Made by a program: the position numbers and the translations under genes
Shown: piece by piece, positions 8,651 to 16,919 of the stretch
Numbering within the stretch: the stretch's first letter is position 1
Layout of the letters: the number at the start of each line of letters is the position of its first letter
Source: Bacillota bacterium
GTDB lineage: Bacteria; Bacillota; Clostridia; Peptostreptococcales; Anaerovoracaceae
Direction: 5' to 3'
DNA length: 64,000 nt
Assembly: GCA_022793795.1 (NCBI GenBank)
Contig: JAAWDM010000032.1
Location: forward strand, 78,088-142,087
The notes under the pieces: generated by a model
Seen by the model: only the letters and a program-made list of their open reading frames with translations
The model's database searches: none
What the model was told of the DNA's origin: nothing

Positions 8651-9199
8651 TTACATATATTTTTCCGCCAGAATCACCTTCCCCTGTTCTATGGTTTTTT
8701 TCATATCGATGATTCTCTGGTTTTTGCTGCCTCGAAACTGGAGGGTTAAATCCCGCTGGGACTTTATAAACCTGCCGTCGATGAGAAAGTCTATGGTTTC
8801 AAAAAGTTCTTTGATGGCTGGTTGCATCTCTGCCATATCCACAAGTTCCTCATAGGTATATCCAGTGTAAACCACCATATTTAAGGTTGGATTGGCTTCT
8901 TTTAATTTATGGGCCAATATGGTGAAAGCCTCTGGCTGGCACATGGGCTCCCCTCCGCTGAAGGTTACGCCATCTAAAAGAGGATTGGCTTCTACTGCCG
9001 AAATAATTTTTTCTATATCGCAGTCATAACCACCCTTAAAATCATGGGTCTTGGGATTGTGACACTCTAGGCAGTTATGAGGACACCCCTGACAGAACAC
9101 CACAAACCGAAGTCCTGGACCATCTACAATGGACTCTCTCACAACACCGGCAATTCGGATGGTATCCTGTCCTTCAGATTCTATTGGTGTACCTTCCAT
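8651..9199 (-). CDS. nrdG: anaerobic ribonucleotide reductase activating protein
   Basis: Radical SAM enzyme that puts the glycyl radical on NrdD. The 182 residues include the iron-sulfur motif CPHNCLEC (the CxxxCxxC of radical SAM enzymes) near residue 40 and the SAM-binding GGEP motif (FSGGEPMCQ) near residue 80. Its ATG shares one base with the nrdD stop (TAATG), so the two are translationally coupled. The order nrdD then nrdG is usual. Confidence 0.96.
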   Translation of the reverse strand: MEGTPIESEGQDTIRIAGVVRESIVDGPGLRFVVFCQGCPHNCLECHNPKTHDFKGGYDCDIEKIISAVEANPLLDGVTFSGGEPMCQPEAFTILAHKLKEANPTLNMVVYTGYTYEELVDMAEMQPAIKELFETIDFLIDGRFIKSQRDLTLQFRGSKNQRIIDMKKTIEQGKVILAEKYM

Positions 9200-11544
9200 T
9201 ACAGCTGCTCCAATCCAGAGGAAACATCGTGTTTCACTCTGTCCCCTTCTTCAGCTGTCTTGGCCGTATTCCAGTGATCCATGGTGCCTACCAGATAGCC
9301 GGTGATTCTTCTGATTCTCTCAAATCCCACGTCGCCTTCCCCTTCTTTTCTATGACAGAGAGGACATTCGTTATCAATGATGCCAGTATAACCGCAGCAA
9401 GGGTCTCTGTCTACAGGGTGATTGATGGAACCATATCCGATTCCCTGTTCCTTCATGAATCTTACCACCTTCTCAAAGGCTTCCAGATTTTTCAGTGGAT
9501 CTCCATCAAGTTCGATATAGGAGATGTGTCCGCCATTGGTCAACTGATGGTACGGCGCTTCCAGACGAATCTTATCGAAAGCGTTGATGTCATAATAAAC
9601 AGGTACATGGAAGCTGTTGGTATAATAATCTCTATCCGTTACCCCTGGTATAATGCCATATTTCTTCTGGTCGATGCGGACAAAACGGCCGGATAATCCT
9701 TCTGCCGGCGTGGCAATCAGGGAATAGTTTAATCCCGTCTTTCTGGATTCCTCATCCATCCGTTTACGCATATAACCGACGATTTCCAGTCCCAACGCCT
9801 GGGATTCCTTACATTCTCCGTGGTGTTTTCCCGTCAGCGCCTTTAAACATTCCGCCAGACCGATAAAGCCCACTGTCATGGTTCCATGTTTGATGACCTC
9901 TTCGATGGTATCTTCCGGGCCCAGTTTATCGGAGTCTATCCAAATCCCCTGTCCCATGAGGAACGGGAAGTTCTTTACTTTTTTCTGGGATTGAATCTTA
10001 AATCTATCGTTAAGCTGGTCAATACAAATGTCAATCATCCTATCCAACCCTTCGAAAAACATATCGATATCGCCCTTAGCTTTGATCGCAAGTCTCGGCA
10101 GGTTAATGGAGGTGAAGGACAGATTTCCTCTTCCTGTGACGATTTCTCTGGTTGGATCATAGGTATTGCCAATAACACGGGTTCTGCATCCCATGTAAGC
10201 ACATTCGGTATTTGGGTCTCCTTCAATGAGATACTGCTTGTTAAACGGCGCATCCAGGAAGGAAAAGTTAGGGAACAGTCTCTTGGCAGAAACCTTACAT
10301 GCCAGCTTGAATAGATCATAGTTTGGATCTTCCGGATTATAGCTGACACCTTCTTTTACCTTAAATATCTGGATTGGAAAAATCGGCGTCTCACCGTTTC
10401 CAAGGCCTGCTTCTGTGGCCAGCATAACGCTTTCCATGACCAATCGTCCCTCTGGCGAAGTATCGGTACCATAGTTGATGGAACTGAACGGTACCTGGGC
10501 GCCTGCTCTGGAATGCATGGTGTTTAAGTTATGGATAAAGGCTTCCATAGCTTGATAAGTCTTTCTTCTGATTTCCTTATCGGCAAACTTAGTAGCCCTA
10601 TCCTGCATTCTAATGGCTTCTTCTTCACTGACAATCTTCTTCAATTCAGTTAGTTCCAACTCTTTATAATTGTTGTTCCAAGCCATGCAAGGCTCCACCT
10701 GATGGGCCTCATAGATGGCCTTTCCCAAGTCCTTCATTTTCTCTTCGCCATCGTTTACATCGTGAAGGAAATCCAGCATCTTTCCCAAATTGCTCCAATA
10801 CAGCTTGCGATAGGTCTTACGAACGCCTGGCGCCATACCATAATCAAAATTTGGCACAGACTGACCCCCATGTTGATCGTTTTGATCCGACTGAATGGCG
10901 ATACAAGCCAGGGCTGCATAACTTTCAATGTCATTGGGTTCTCTCAAATGGCCGTGTCCTGTAGAAAATCCACCTTTTAGGAGTTTCACCAGGTCGATTT
11001 GACAGCAGGTCATAGTCAGGGTATAGAAATCCATGTCGTGGATGTGAATGTCTCCCTCATCATGGGCCTTGGTATGTTTTGGATCGATGACATACATCTT
11101 ATAAAACTCTTTGGCGCCTTCAGAACCATATTTCAGCATGGTACCCATGGCCGTATTGCCGTCGATATTGGCGTTTTCCCGCTTAATCTCGTTTTCCTTG
11201 GCCTCTTTAAATGTGAGATCTTCATAGATTCGCATCAGCTTTGTGTTCATATCCCTTACCCGCGTTCTCTCCGCACGATACAGGATAAATTCTTTGGCTG
11301 TTCTTGCATGACCGTTTTCAATCAATATTTTCTCTACAGCGTCCTGAATCTGCTCTACAGTCGGAATGGAATTGTGACATACCTCCAAGAGATAAAGTTC
11401 CACCTGCTTCGCCAAATAAATGGACATTTCCTTATTCTGACCGCCAAGAACCTGAGCTGCCTTAAAAATTGCGTCTGCAATCTTATCTACATGAAACGGC
11501 ACGGTTCTGCCGTCTCTTTTCACAATTTGTCTGATGCTTTCCAT
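9199..11544 (-). CDS. nrdD: anaerobic ribonucleoside-triphosphate reductase, class III
   Basis: Reduces ribonucleoside triphosphates to deoxy forms without oxygen. The 781 residues hold an N-terminal ATP-cone (about 1-95, starting RQIVKRDGRTVPFHVDK), the 10-stranded barrel, a C-terminal zinc site with Cys pairs in DPCCGYTG and ECPLCHRK, and the glycyl-radical loop RRITGYLVGT near the end. The ATP-cone indicates allosteric control by dATP/ATP. It is expressed from a consensus promoter about 340 bp upstream whose leader contains a 278-nt palindromic element. Confidence 0.97.
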   Translation of the reverse strand: MESIRQIVKRDGRTVPFHVDKIADAIFKAAQVLGGQNKEMSIYLAKQVELYLLEVCHNSIPTVEQIQDAVEKILIENGHARTAKEFILYRAERTRVRDMNTKLMRIYEDLTFKEAKENEIKRENANIDGNTAMGTMLKYGSEGAKEFYKMYVIDPKHTKAHDEGDIHIHDMDFYTLTMTCCQIDLVKLLKGGFSTGHGHLREPNDIESYAALACIAIQSDQNDQHGGQSVPNFDYGMAPGVRKTYRKLYWSNLGKMLDFLHDVNDGEEKMKDLGKAIYEAHQVEPCMAWNNNYKELELTELKKIVSEEEAIRMQDRATKFADKEIRRKTYQAMEAFIHNLNTMHSRAGAQVPFSSINYGTDTSPEGRLVMESVMLATEAGLGNGETPIFPIQIFKVKEGVSYNPEDPNYDLFKLACKVSAKRLFPNFSFLDAPFNKQYLIEGDPNTECAYMGCRTRVIGNTYDPTREIVTGRGNLSFTSINLPRLAIKAKGDIDMFFEGLDRMIDICIDQLNDRFKIQSQKKVKNFPFLMGQGIWIDSDKLGPEDTIEEVIKHGTMTVGFIGLAECLKALTGKHHGECKESQALGLEIVGYMRKRMDEESRKTGLNYSLIATPAEGLSGRFVRIDQKKYGIIPGVTDRDYYTNSFHVPVYYDINAFDKIRLEAPYHQLTNGGHISYIELDGDPLKNLEAFEKVVRFMKEQGIGYGSINHPVDRDPCCGYTGIIDNECPLCHRKEGEGDVGFERIRRITGYLVGTMDHWNTAKTAEEGDRVKHDVSSGLEQL

Positions 11545-11578
11545 GTAAGTACTCCCTTTTTCCTCTTTTTCATTTCTT

Positions 11579-11856
11579 TACCCTCGGTTGACAAAAGCAC
11601 ACACGCCTTGAGGCGTCTATTTGCAGCACTTTCATCGTTATCTTCACCTTGCATACGCCCAGTATGCGCGGTTCATCTGCCTCGAAATTTCCGCAAATAT
11701 CACGCCGAAAGGTCAAAGAGTTTTGACCGGCACATTCGTGATGGGGCAAGGCGCAAACAGGCTGGCGTACTGGATGTACGGTAGTTTGTTTGTAACGCAG
11801 CAGCCAGTGCGAATGTGCCGGAACAAAACCGTGTGTGTCTTTGCCAACCGAGGGTA
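11579..11856 (-). repeat. 278-bp palindromic element in the nrdDG leader (MITE-like or structured RNA)
   Basis: The ends are 27-bp inverted arms (11579-11605 and 11830-11856) matching at 24 positions, beginning TACCCTCGGTTG and ending CAACCGAGGGTA. A TA dinucleotide at each edge could be a target duplication. Inside are further nested pairs: GCATAC/GTATGC (11651-11667), GGTCAAA/TTTGACC (11711-11728) and CCGGCACATTCG (11727-11738) with CGAATGTGCCGG (11810-11821). Two of the three arm mismatches become G-U pairs only when read as minus-strand RNA, the strand transcribed into nrdD. No transposase is present. The long open frame inside it is not convincing as a gene. Confidence 0.75.
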
Positions 11857-11880
11857 CTATATGTTGTATGAGCATTTAAA

Positions 11881-11908
11881 ATTATATACCATATGCACAA
11901 AATGTCAA
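11881..11908 (-). promoter_or_regulatory. consensus promoter of nrdDG
   Basis: Minus-strand TTGACA (11903-11908) and TATAAT (11881-11886), both perfect, with a 16-bp spacer. Transcription should start near 11874 and run through the palindromic element into nrdD. I see no clear NrdR box pair. Confidence 0.75.
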
Positions 11909-11937
11909 TAGTAAAAAAGGAGATATTTTATCGTTAT

Positions 11938-12495
11938 TTACTGCTGTCTATTCTCCGCAAAATATTCTTCCCGCAGGATAGACATAAGATGTAAATCAGC
12001 ATATATTCCGTTTTTCTTGGTAGCATGGCGCATCACGCCTTCATCCATAAATCCTGTCTTTCGGTAGAGAGATGCTGCCAGTTCATTACCGGTAAAATAA
12101 TCCAGCGTCATCCGCTCTGCATGAAGCGTTCCAAATCCATAGGCCAATGCCAATTCCAGAGCCTCTCTTCCATAACCCTTCCCCTTCTCTGTCTGATCCC
12201 CGATATAGATTCGAGTTAAATCCAAAGAGTCGCAATGGCTATCAATACGGCTAATATGAATCCGCCCAATCGGTCTCTTTTCACCATTGAGGCAAATGGT
12301 AAACTGGGCCTGAGTATGGTCCCCCAGTCTATCCTCATATTCCTTTACAATCTCCTCATAACTCCGATCGTCACTGATAGACAAAAACCTGGTGACCGCT
12401 GGATCTTTTTCCCACTCTATGAAGAAACTACAGTCTTCTAATGTAGAGGGACGAAGATGAATATTTTTTGAAAACAATCCTTCTCTTTCTATCAT
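11938..12495 (-). CDS. GNAT-family N-acetyltransferase
   Basis: Acetyl-CoA-dependent acetyltransferase of the RimJ/RimL type (Acetyltransf_3). About 185 residues; visible are NIHLRPSTLEDC at the start, the beta-4 strand DLTRIYIG, the acetyl-CoA loop KGKGYGREAL (Q/RxxGxG/A type) and the closing RKTGFMDEGVMRH. The substrate cannot be told from sequence. I start at the ATG at 12495, which has AAAGGAAAGAAAGG upstream and begins MIEREGLF; in-frame codons further upstream have no ribosome-binding site. Confidence 0.85.
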   Translation of the reverse strand: MIEREGLFSKNIHLRPSTLEDCSFFIEWEKDPAVTRFLSISDDRSYEEIVKEYEDRLGDHTQAQFTICLNGEKRPIGRIHISRIDSHCDSLDLTRIYIGDQTEKGKGYGREALELALAYGFGTLHAERMTLDYFTGNELAASLYRKTGFMDEGVMRHATKKNGIYADLHLMSILREEYFAENRQQ

Positions 12496-12632
12496 GATCC
12501 TTTCTTTCCTTTCTAAAAATAATCTTACGATATTATGATTTTTTCGTAAATATCTGTCATTTTTCATAATAGTATGGTATCATATCTTCGTCATTTTTTA
12601 AAGAAAAGAAGATAAAAAGGTGGTATAAAAAC

Positions 12633-14090
12633 ATGATAAAGGGGCTTATAAAAAACAAAACTTTCGTGGTTATTTTCATCCTATTAGCAGCCCTTCTCCT
12701 AATTGGAGGCGGCTATGCAATCAGCAAATTTCTAGTTCCTATAGAGGAAGAACCTCCTTTGGAAGAAGTTTTAAAGGATAAACTGGCTGCCTATGAAACG
12801 GACATCATCGACTCCTTAGTATCTTTAGATACCAATCAAAATATAGCTAAATATCTGATAGGCTGGGCCGCCAATAAAGAAATCCCTGCTAAAGTGGATG
12901 AGACTGGAAACGTCATATTCTCTTTAAAGGCGTCTGAAGGACAAGAACATACCCCGCCAACCACCATCGTAGCTGGTTTTAACGCAGAACACATGGAAAT
13001 CTGTGCAAAAGAATTGGCCGTCGCTATGTGTGTTGCAAAAAATGCAAAAAATCATGGTCCTCTTAAGGTGTTATTCCTTGTAGAAGATCATGGCATTTAT
13101 ACAGGCGCTCTCAATTTGAGTGCAGATACCATACCAGAAGGAGGCTTTATATTTTGTCTGGGAGATTCCATAAAAGAAAAAGTATCTACCATTACTGGCG
13201 GCTATGGCCATTTTACCATCTCACATAAATTAAAATATGAAAAACCTTCCTATGATAAGGCTTATAAAATTTCTCTTTCGGTAGGTGTTTCCCAGCCAGT
13301 AAATGATCGCATAGACGAAGTTCTCAACCCAATTAAAACCCTCGGGAATCTATTGGCCAATTTTAAATCTACCTCCCTCTTTTTTGAATTGGCCTCTTTC
13401 TATGGAGGCGACAGTGAAAAAGTCACTCCTTCTAAGGCTTCTATGACTGTCGTTATCAATGAAAGCGATGTAGAAAAGTTTTTACAAAAGATGGAAGAAG
13501 ATATGGAAGAAATTCAAGATACCTATTTAGACGACTATCCGGAACTGTCCTATACTTATGAAGAGGTAGAACTCCCTTCTACTGTGATTCGTCAAACGGA
13601 TACGGATAACTTAATCAGCTTGATGTACACTTCTCTGGATGGGGTTTATACCCGTAATCAAGATGGTAATATCGTTGCATTGACCAATATGGGAAAAATC
13701 TCTACCAAAGATCGTCATCTAACCATTGAGGTATCTGCTATGAGTTGTGATGAAACCATCATGAAGGAAATCACTGAAACTTATGAAACCATCTGCGGAT
13801 TGTGTGATGTAACTTATCGCTGTACAGAGAGTTATCCCCTCTTTGATGGAACGCTGAATCCAAATACAAAAACCTTCTTTGATGGATTTAAGGATGCTTA
13901 TTTGGATTATACCGGAGACCTTTCCATGAGCAGCGGCGACAATGTTTCCTTTACCAGCTGCTCCATATTGCAAGAAAAAGCTACAAATGCACCAATCCTC
14001 TATTGTGGAATCAGCGCTGATACCAAATACGGATTTGCCGGCGCTATCATTACCTATATGGAACAACAATGCGTGAAGCCAGAAGAATAA
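12633..14090 (+). CDS. membrane-anchored PepD/M20-like protein lacking catalytic ligands (predicted pseudo-peptidase)
   Basis: A 485-residue protein with an N-terminal membrane anchor (VVIFILLAALLLIGGGYAI, about residues 12-30) and the rest outside the cytoplasm. The body can be aligned by eye with PepD-type aminoacyl-histidine dipeptidases (M20): IAKYLIGWAANKEIPAKVDE, NHGPLKVLFLVEDHG, FICLGDSIKEK and ISTKDRHLTIEVS match PepD blocks. The metal-binding HxD of PepD is replaced by the FNAEHM stretch, the GADNGIG segment with the bridging Asp is missing, and the C-terminal GPHSP His is absent. A non-catalytic surface or binding role is inferred. The RBS is AAAGGTGG, and a terminator follows the stop. 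Confidence 0.6.
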   Translation: MIKGLIKNKTFVVIFILLAALLLIGGGYAISKFLVPIEEEPPLEEVLKDKLAAYETDIIDSLVSLDTNQNIAKYLIGWAANKEIPAKVDETGNVIFSLKASEGQEHTPPTTIVAGFNAEHMEICAKELAVAMCVAKNAKNHGPLKVLFLVEDHGIYTGALNLSADTIPEGGFIFCLGDSIKEKVSTITGGYGHFTISHKLKYEKPSYDKAYKISLSVGVSQPVNDRIDEVLNPIKTLGNLLANFKSTSLFFELASFYGGDSEKVTPSKASMTVVINESDVEKFLQKMEEDMEEIQDTYLDDYPELSYTYEEVELPSTVIRQTDTDNLISLMYTSLDGVYTRNQDGNIVALTNMGKISTKDRHLTIEVSAMSCDETIMKEITETYETICGLCDVTYRCTESYPLFDGTLNPNTKTFFDGFKDAYLDYTGDLSMSSGDNVSFTSCSILQEKATNAPILYCGISADTKYGFAGAIITYMEQQCVKPEE

Positions 14091-14115
14091 GGATGCCCCT
14101 TGGGCATCCTTTCGT
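14090..14115 (+). terminator. terminator after the pseudo-PepD gene
   Basis: A 9-bp perfect stem AGGATGCCC (14090-14098) with GGGCATCCT (14102-14110), then TTCGTTTCTT. It begins at the last base of the stop codon and also lies just past the rubrerythrin stop on the other strand. Confidence 0.75.
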
Positions 14116-14118
14116 TTC

Positions 14119-14718
14119 TTAACAGCAAGTATATGGCGCCAATTCCAAACGGATAAAGTAACCTTGATCGTGCTGACACACCGGACAAACCTGTGGCGCT
14201 TCTGTTCCCTCATGAATATGTCCACAGTTGAGACACATCCATTTGCAGGAAACGTCGGAAACGAAGAGTTTTCCCTGTTCCAGCAGATCTGCCAGCTGGC
14301 CAAAACGATCTCCGTGAGATTTTTCAATCTCTGCAATCTTATAAAAGGACTGGGCGATTGGGATAAATCCTTCTTTTGACGCAGTATCTCCAAAGGCCTG
14401 ATACGCATCTTCCCACTCTTCATATTCGTTATGTTGTGCATATCGAAGGAGCTGCACAACCGAATCTGTAATATCCACTGGATAACCGCCGTCTACACGA
14501 ACGGTCTCTCCCCCAAGCTCCTTCAAATGGTTATAAAATATCTCTCCATGTTCCTTTTCCTGCCCTGCAGTAAAGGTAAATACAGCTTCAATCATCTGCA
14601 GCTTCTGCTCCTTGGCTTGTGCCGCCGCAAAAGTATAACGGTTTCTAGCCTGGCTTTCTCCTGCAAAGGCTCTCATCAGGTTTTCTTTTGTCTGACTGGT
14701 CTTAAAATCAACCGGCAT
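14119..14718 (-). CDS. rubrerythrin
   Basis: Non-haem iron protein that reduces hydrogen peroxide in anaerobes. About 199 residues: an N-terminal ferritin-like diiron domain with ExxxR/ExxH-type motifs (GESQARNRY near residue 20, GQEKEHGE near 52, EIEKSHGDRF near 130) and a C-terminal rubredoxin-like iron site (CLNCGHIHEG and CPVCQHDQGY). The usual rubrerythrin order is kept. I prefer the ATG at 14718 over 14724, because GAGGAGGA is seven bases before the former and abuts the latter. Confidence 0.95.
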   Translation of the reverse strand: MPVDFKTSQTKENLMRAFAGESQARNRYTFAAAQAKEQKLQMIEAVFTFTAGQEKEHGEIFYNHLKELGGETVRVDGGYPVDITDSVVQLLRYAQHNEYEEWEDAYQAFGDTASKEGFIPIAQSFYKIAEIEKSHGDRFGQLADLLEQGKLFVSDVSCKWMCLNCGHIHEGTEAPQVCPVCQHDQGYFIRLELAPYTCC

Positions 14719-14841
14719 AATCATTCCTCCTCATCATTCACAAAATATTTTTTATCTTATTCTCTATAGTTTTCTGCATTTTCATCTTTTCTATTCCTCC
14801 ACTATCTCTATTTCCATCTTTTGAAAAATCATGAAAATCTA

Positions 14842-14870
14842 TTGACAAGCGCGATGACTGGTGCTACCAT
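14842..14870 (+). promoter_or_regulatory. promoter of the riboflavin operon
   Basis: TTGACA (14842-14847) and TACCAT (14865-14870) with a 17-bp spacer, placed directly before the FMN riboswitch. Confidence 0.65.
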
Positions 14871-14883
14871 AATGAAAAAATAA

Positions 14884-15010
14884 ATATATGTCTTCAGGGC
14901 AGGGTGAAATTCCCGATCGGCGGTAAAGTCCGCGAGCGTTTTTGGCGCAGGAGTAGGTGAAATTCCTAAACCGACAGTATAGTCTGGATGGAAGAAGATA
15001 ACATATATGC
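14884..15010 (+). promoter_or_regulatory. FMN riboswitch (RFN element)
   Basis: The conserved RFN sequence is clear: CTTCAGGGCAGGGTGAAATT near 14892, then GGCGGTAAAGTCCGCGAGC, GTAGGTGAAATTCCTAAACC and GACAGTATAGTCTGGATG. The P1 stem is closed by ATATATG at the left and CATATAT at the right. FMN binding should favour the downstream terminator and shut off ribDEBAH, by analogy with the Bacillus rib leader. Confidence 0.97.
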
Positions 15011-15043
15011 ATGTAATTGTGTTAATTTTTTGCATTTTCTTTT

Positions 15044-15077
15044 AAAGCCCTGAATCATTGATTCAGGGCTTTGTTTT
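15044..15077 (+). terminator. riboswitch-controlled terminator of the rib leader
   Basis: A perfect 12-bp stem AAAGCCCTGAAT (15044-15055) with ATTCAGGGCTTT (15061-15072), followed by GTTTT. It lies 38 bp before ribD and is the expression platform of the FMN riboswitch. Confidence 0.9.
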
Positions 15078-15109
15078 ATGATTATACAAAAATATGGAGG
15101 TATCAACCC

Positions 15110-16219
15110 ATGAATATAACCGACCAATCCTATATGCAGGCTGCCATTGATCTGGCTCAAAACGGAATGGGCCAAGTGAATCCCAATCCCCTGGTGGGCG
15201 CTGTTATCGTAAAAAACGGTAATATCATTGGCAAAGGCTGGCATCAGGCATACGGCGGCCTACATGCGGAACGCAATGCGCTGGCCGCTTGTACAGAAAA
15301 CCCTGCCGGCTCCACCATTTATGTCACCTTGGAGCCATGCTGTCATTGGGGAAAAACGCCTCCCTGTACCGATGCAATCATCGAAAGCGGTATCACCCGG
15401 GTGGTAGTGGGTTCAGACGATCCTAATCCCCTTGTGGCAGGAAAAGGCTTTCAAATTCTTCGCGAACACGGAATTGAAGTCATTCCTCATGTATTAAAAA
15501 AACAGTGCGACGACCTAAATGCAGTATTCTTTCACTATATCAGAACCAAAACCCCTTATGTTGTTATGAAATATGCCATGACCATGGACGGAAAAATTGC
15601 TGCATATACCGGTCAGTCCCAATGGATTACAGGCGAGATTGCCAGAGAAAAGGTTCATAAGGACAGGAATCGGTACAGCGCCATCATGGTAGGTATCGGT
15701 ACAGTCCTAAAGGACGACCCTCTTCTCACCTGCCGAATTCCCGGTGGACGCAATCCGGTTCGCATTATCTGCGACTCACATTTAAGAACGCCCATGACTG
15801 CCAAGATCGTCTCCACAGCAAAGGACGTAAAGACCATTTTGGCAACATGTGTACAGGAGACCGTCCTTCACAGGCCTTATGAGGAAGCAGGTTGCCAGGT
15901 ATGGACTCTTCCAGGTAGGAGCGGTCATGTAGATTTAAAAATGTTGATGGAAAAACTGGGCCATGAAGGAATTGACAGCATACTTCTGGAAGGCGGCGGT
16001 AATCTGAACTGGTCTGCACTCCAATGCGGCATTGTTCAAAAGGTACAAGCATATATCGCGCCCAAACTGCTGGGCGGTGAAACCGCCAAGTCACCCATCG
16101 GCGGCATAGGCGCTGCCTGTCCAGACTTGGGGATTCATCTATCTACCCCTAAAGTCCAACTGTTAGGCGAAGATATTTTACTGGAAAGCGAGGTGTTATC
16201 ATGTTTACAGGAATCATAG
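15110..16219 (+). CDS. ribD: bifunctional pyrimidine deaminase/reductase RibD
   Basis: Second and third steps of riboflavin synthesis from GTP. 369 residues: an N-terminal cytidine-deaminase-like domain with zinc motifs HAERNAL near residue 50 and PCCHWGKTPPC near 75, then a DHFR-like reductase domain from about residue 145 (VVMKYAMTMDGKIA) with LLEGGGNLNW near 295. The ATG at 15110 has GGAGG ten bases upstream; in-frame TTG codons further up lie in the terminator. It overlaps ribE by 19 bp. Confidence 0.96.
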   Translation: MNITDQSYMQAAIDLAQNGMGQVNPNPLVGAVIVKNGNIIGKGWHQAYGGLHAERNALAACTENPAGSTIYVTLEPCCHWGKTPPCTDAIIESGITRVVVGSDDPNPLVAGKGFQILREHGIEVIPHVLKKQCDDLNAVFFHYIRTKTPYVVMKYAMTMDGKIAAYTGQSQWITGEIAREKVHKDRNRYSAIMVGIGTVLKDDPLLTCRIPGGRNPVRIICDSHLRTPMTAKIVSTAKDVKTILATCVQETVLHRPYEEAGCQVWTLPGRSGHVDLKMLMEKLGHEGIDSILLEGGGNLNWSALQCGIVQKVQAYIAPKLLGGETAKSPIGGIGAACPDLGIHLSTPKVQLLGEDILLESEVLSCLQES

Positions 16220-16890
16220 AAGAAATCGGCGCCATACAGAATATCCGCCGAGGTACAGCCTCTTCTCTCTTAACCATCAGCGGTCAAACTGTGCTGAAAG
16301 ATGTAAAAGATGGAGACAGTATTGCTGTCAATGGCGTTTGCTTAACCGTAACATCACATATGTCGACCAACTTTACTGCCGACGTCATGCATGAAACATT
16401 AAATCGTTCGTCACTGGGAAATCTCCGCATCGGCAGCAAGGTCAATCTGGAGCGAGCTATGGCTGCAAACGGCAGATTTGGCGGTCACATCGTCTCCGGC
16501 CACATCGATGGCTTAGGCACCATTGTGGATAAGCGGCAAGATGATATCGCCGTCTGGTATCAAATTGAAACCTCCCCTTCGATTCTGCGATATATTATCG
16601 AAAAAGGCTCCATCGCCATTGATGGTATCAGCCTGACAGTGGCAAGGGTATCCCACGATTCCTTTCAGGTTTCCATTATCCCCCACACTGCAGCTCAAAC
16701 GACCCTTTCGTTTCGCAAAATCGGCGATAGAGTCAATTTAGAAAACGATTTAATCGGAAAATATGTGGAAAAACTTATAACAGGCTGCCCTGCCCCATCC
16801 ATTCCAAATGATACAATCGGTTCTGGGAACAAGGAAACTCCTAATGAATCCACTATTACCAAAGATTTTATATTAAAATACGATTTTTAA
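16201..16890 (+). CDS. ribE: riboflavin synthase alpha subunit
   Basis: Converts two 6,7-dimethyl-8-ribityllumazine into riboflavin. The 229 residues carry two lumazine-binding repeats, the first beginning MFTGIIEEIG and the second after GGHIVSGHIDGLG near residue 97, with VNGVCLTV and IDGISLTVA as the matched blocks. The protein is slightly longer than average because of a linker before its conserved TITKDFILKY tail. It starts inside the 3' end of ribD, so translation is probably coupled. Confidence 0.96.
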   Translation: MFTGIIEEIGAIQNIRRGTASSLLTISGQTVLKDVKDGDSIAVNGVCLTVTSHMSTNFTADVMHETLNRSSLGNLRIGSKVNLERAMAANGRFGGHIVSGHIDGLGTIVDKRQDDIAVWYQIETSPSILRYIIEKGSIAIDGISLTVARVSHDSFQVSIIPHTAAQTTLSFRKIGDRVNLENDLIGKYVEKLITGCPAPSIPNDTIGSGNKETPNESTITKDFILKYDF

Positions 16891-16919
16891 ACATCCACTA
16901 GAAAGGAAGGAAATATAAA

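Noticed and set aside
10999..11784. Long plus-strand open frame opposite nrdD and running into the palindromic element
   Set aside because: It is antisense to a clear nrdD, has no ribosome-binding site, and its protein shows no family features. The inverted repeat itself keeps frames open on both strands.
11570..11875. Minus-strand 101-codon frame inside the palindromic element
   Set aside because: It is embedded in nested inverted repeats and has no credible RBS; the sequence is explained by the repeat structure.
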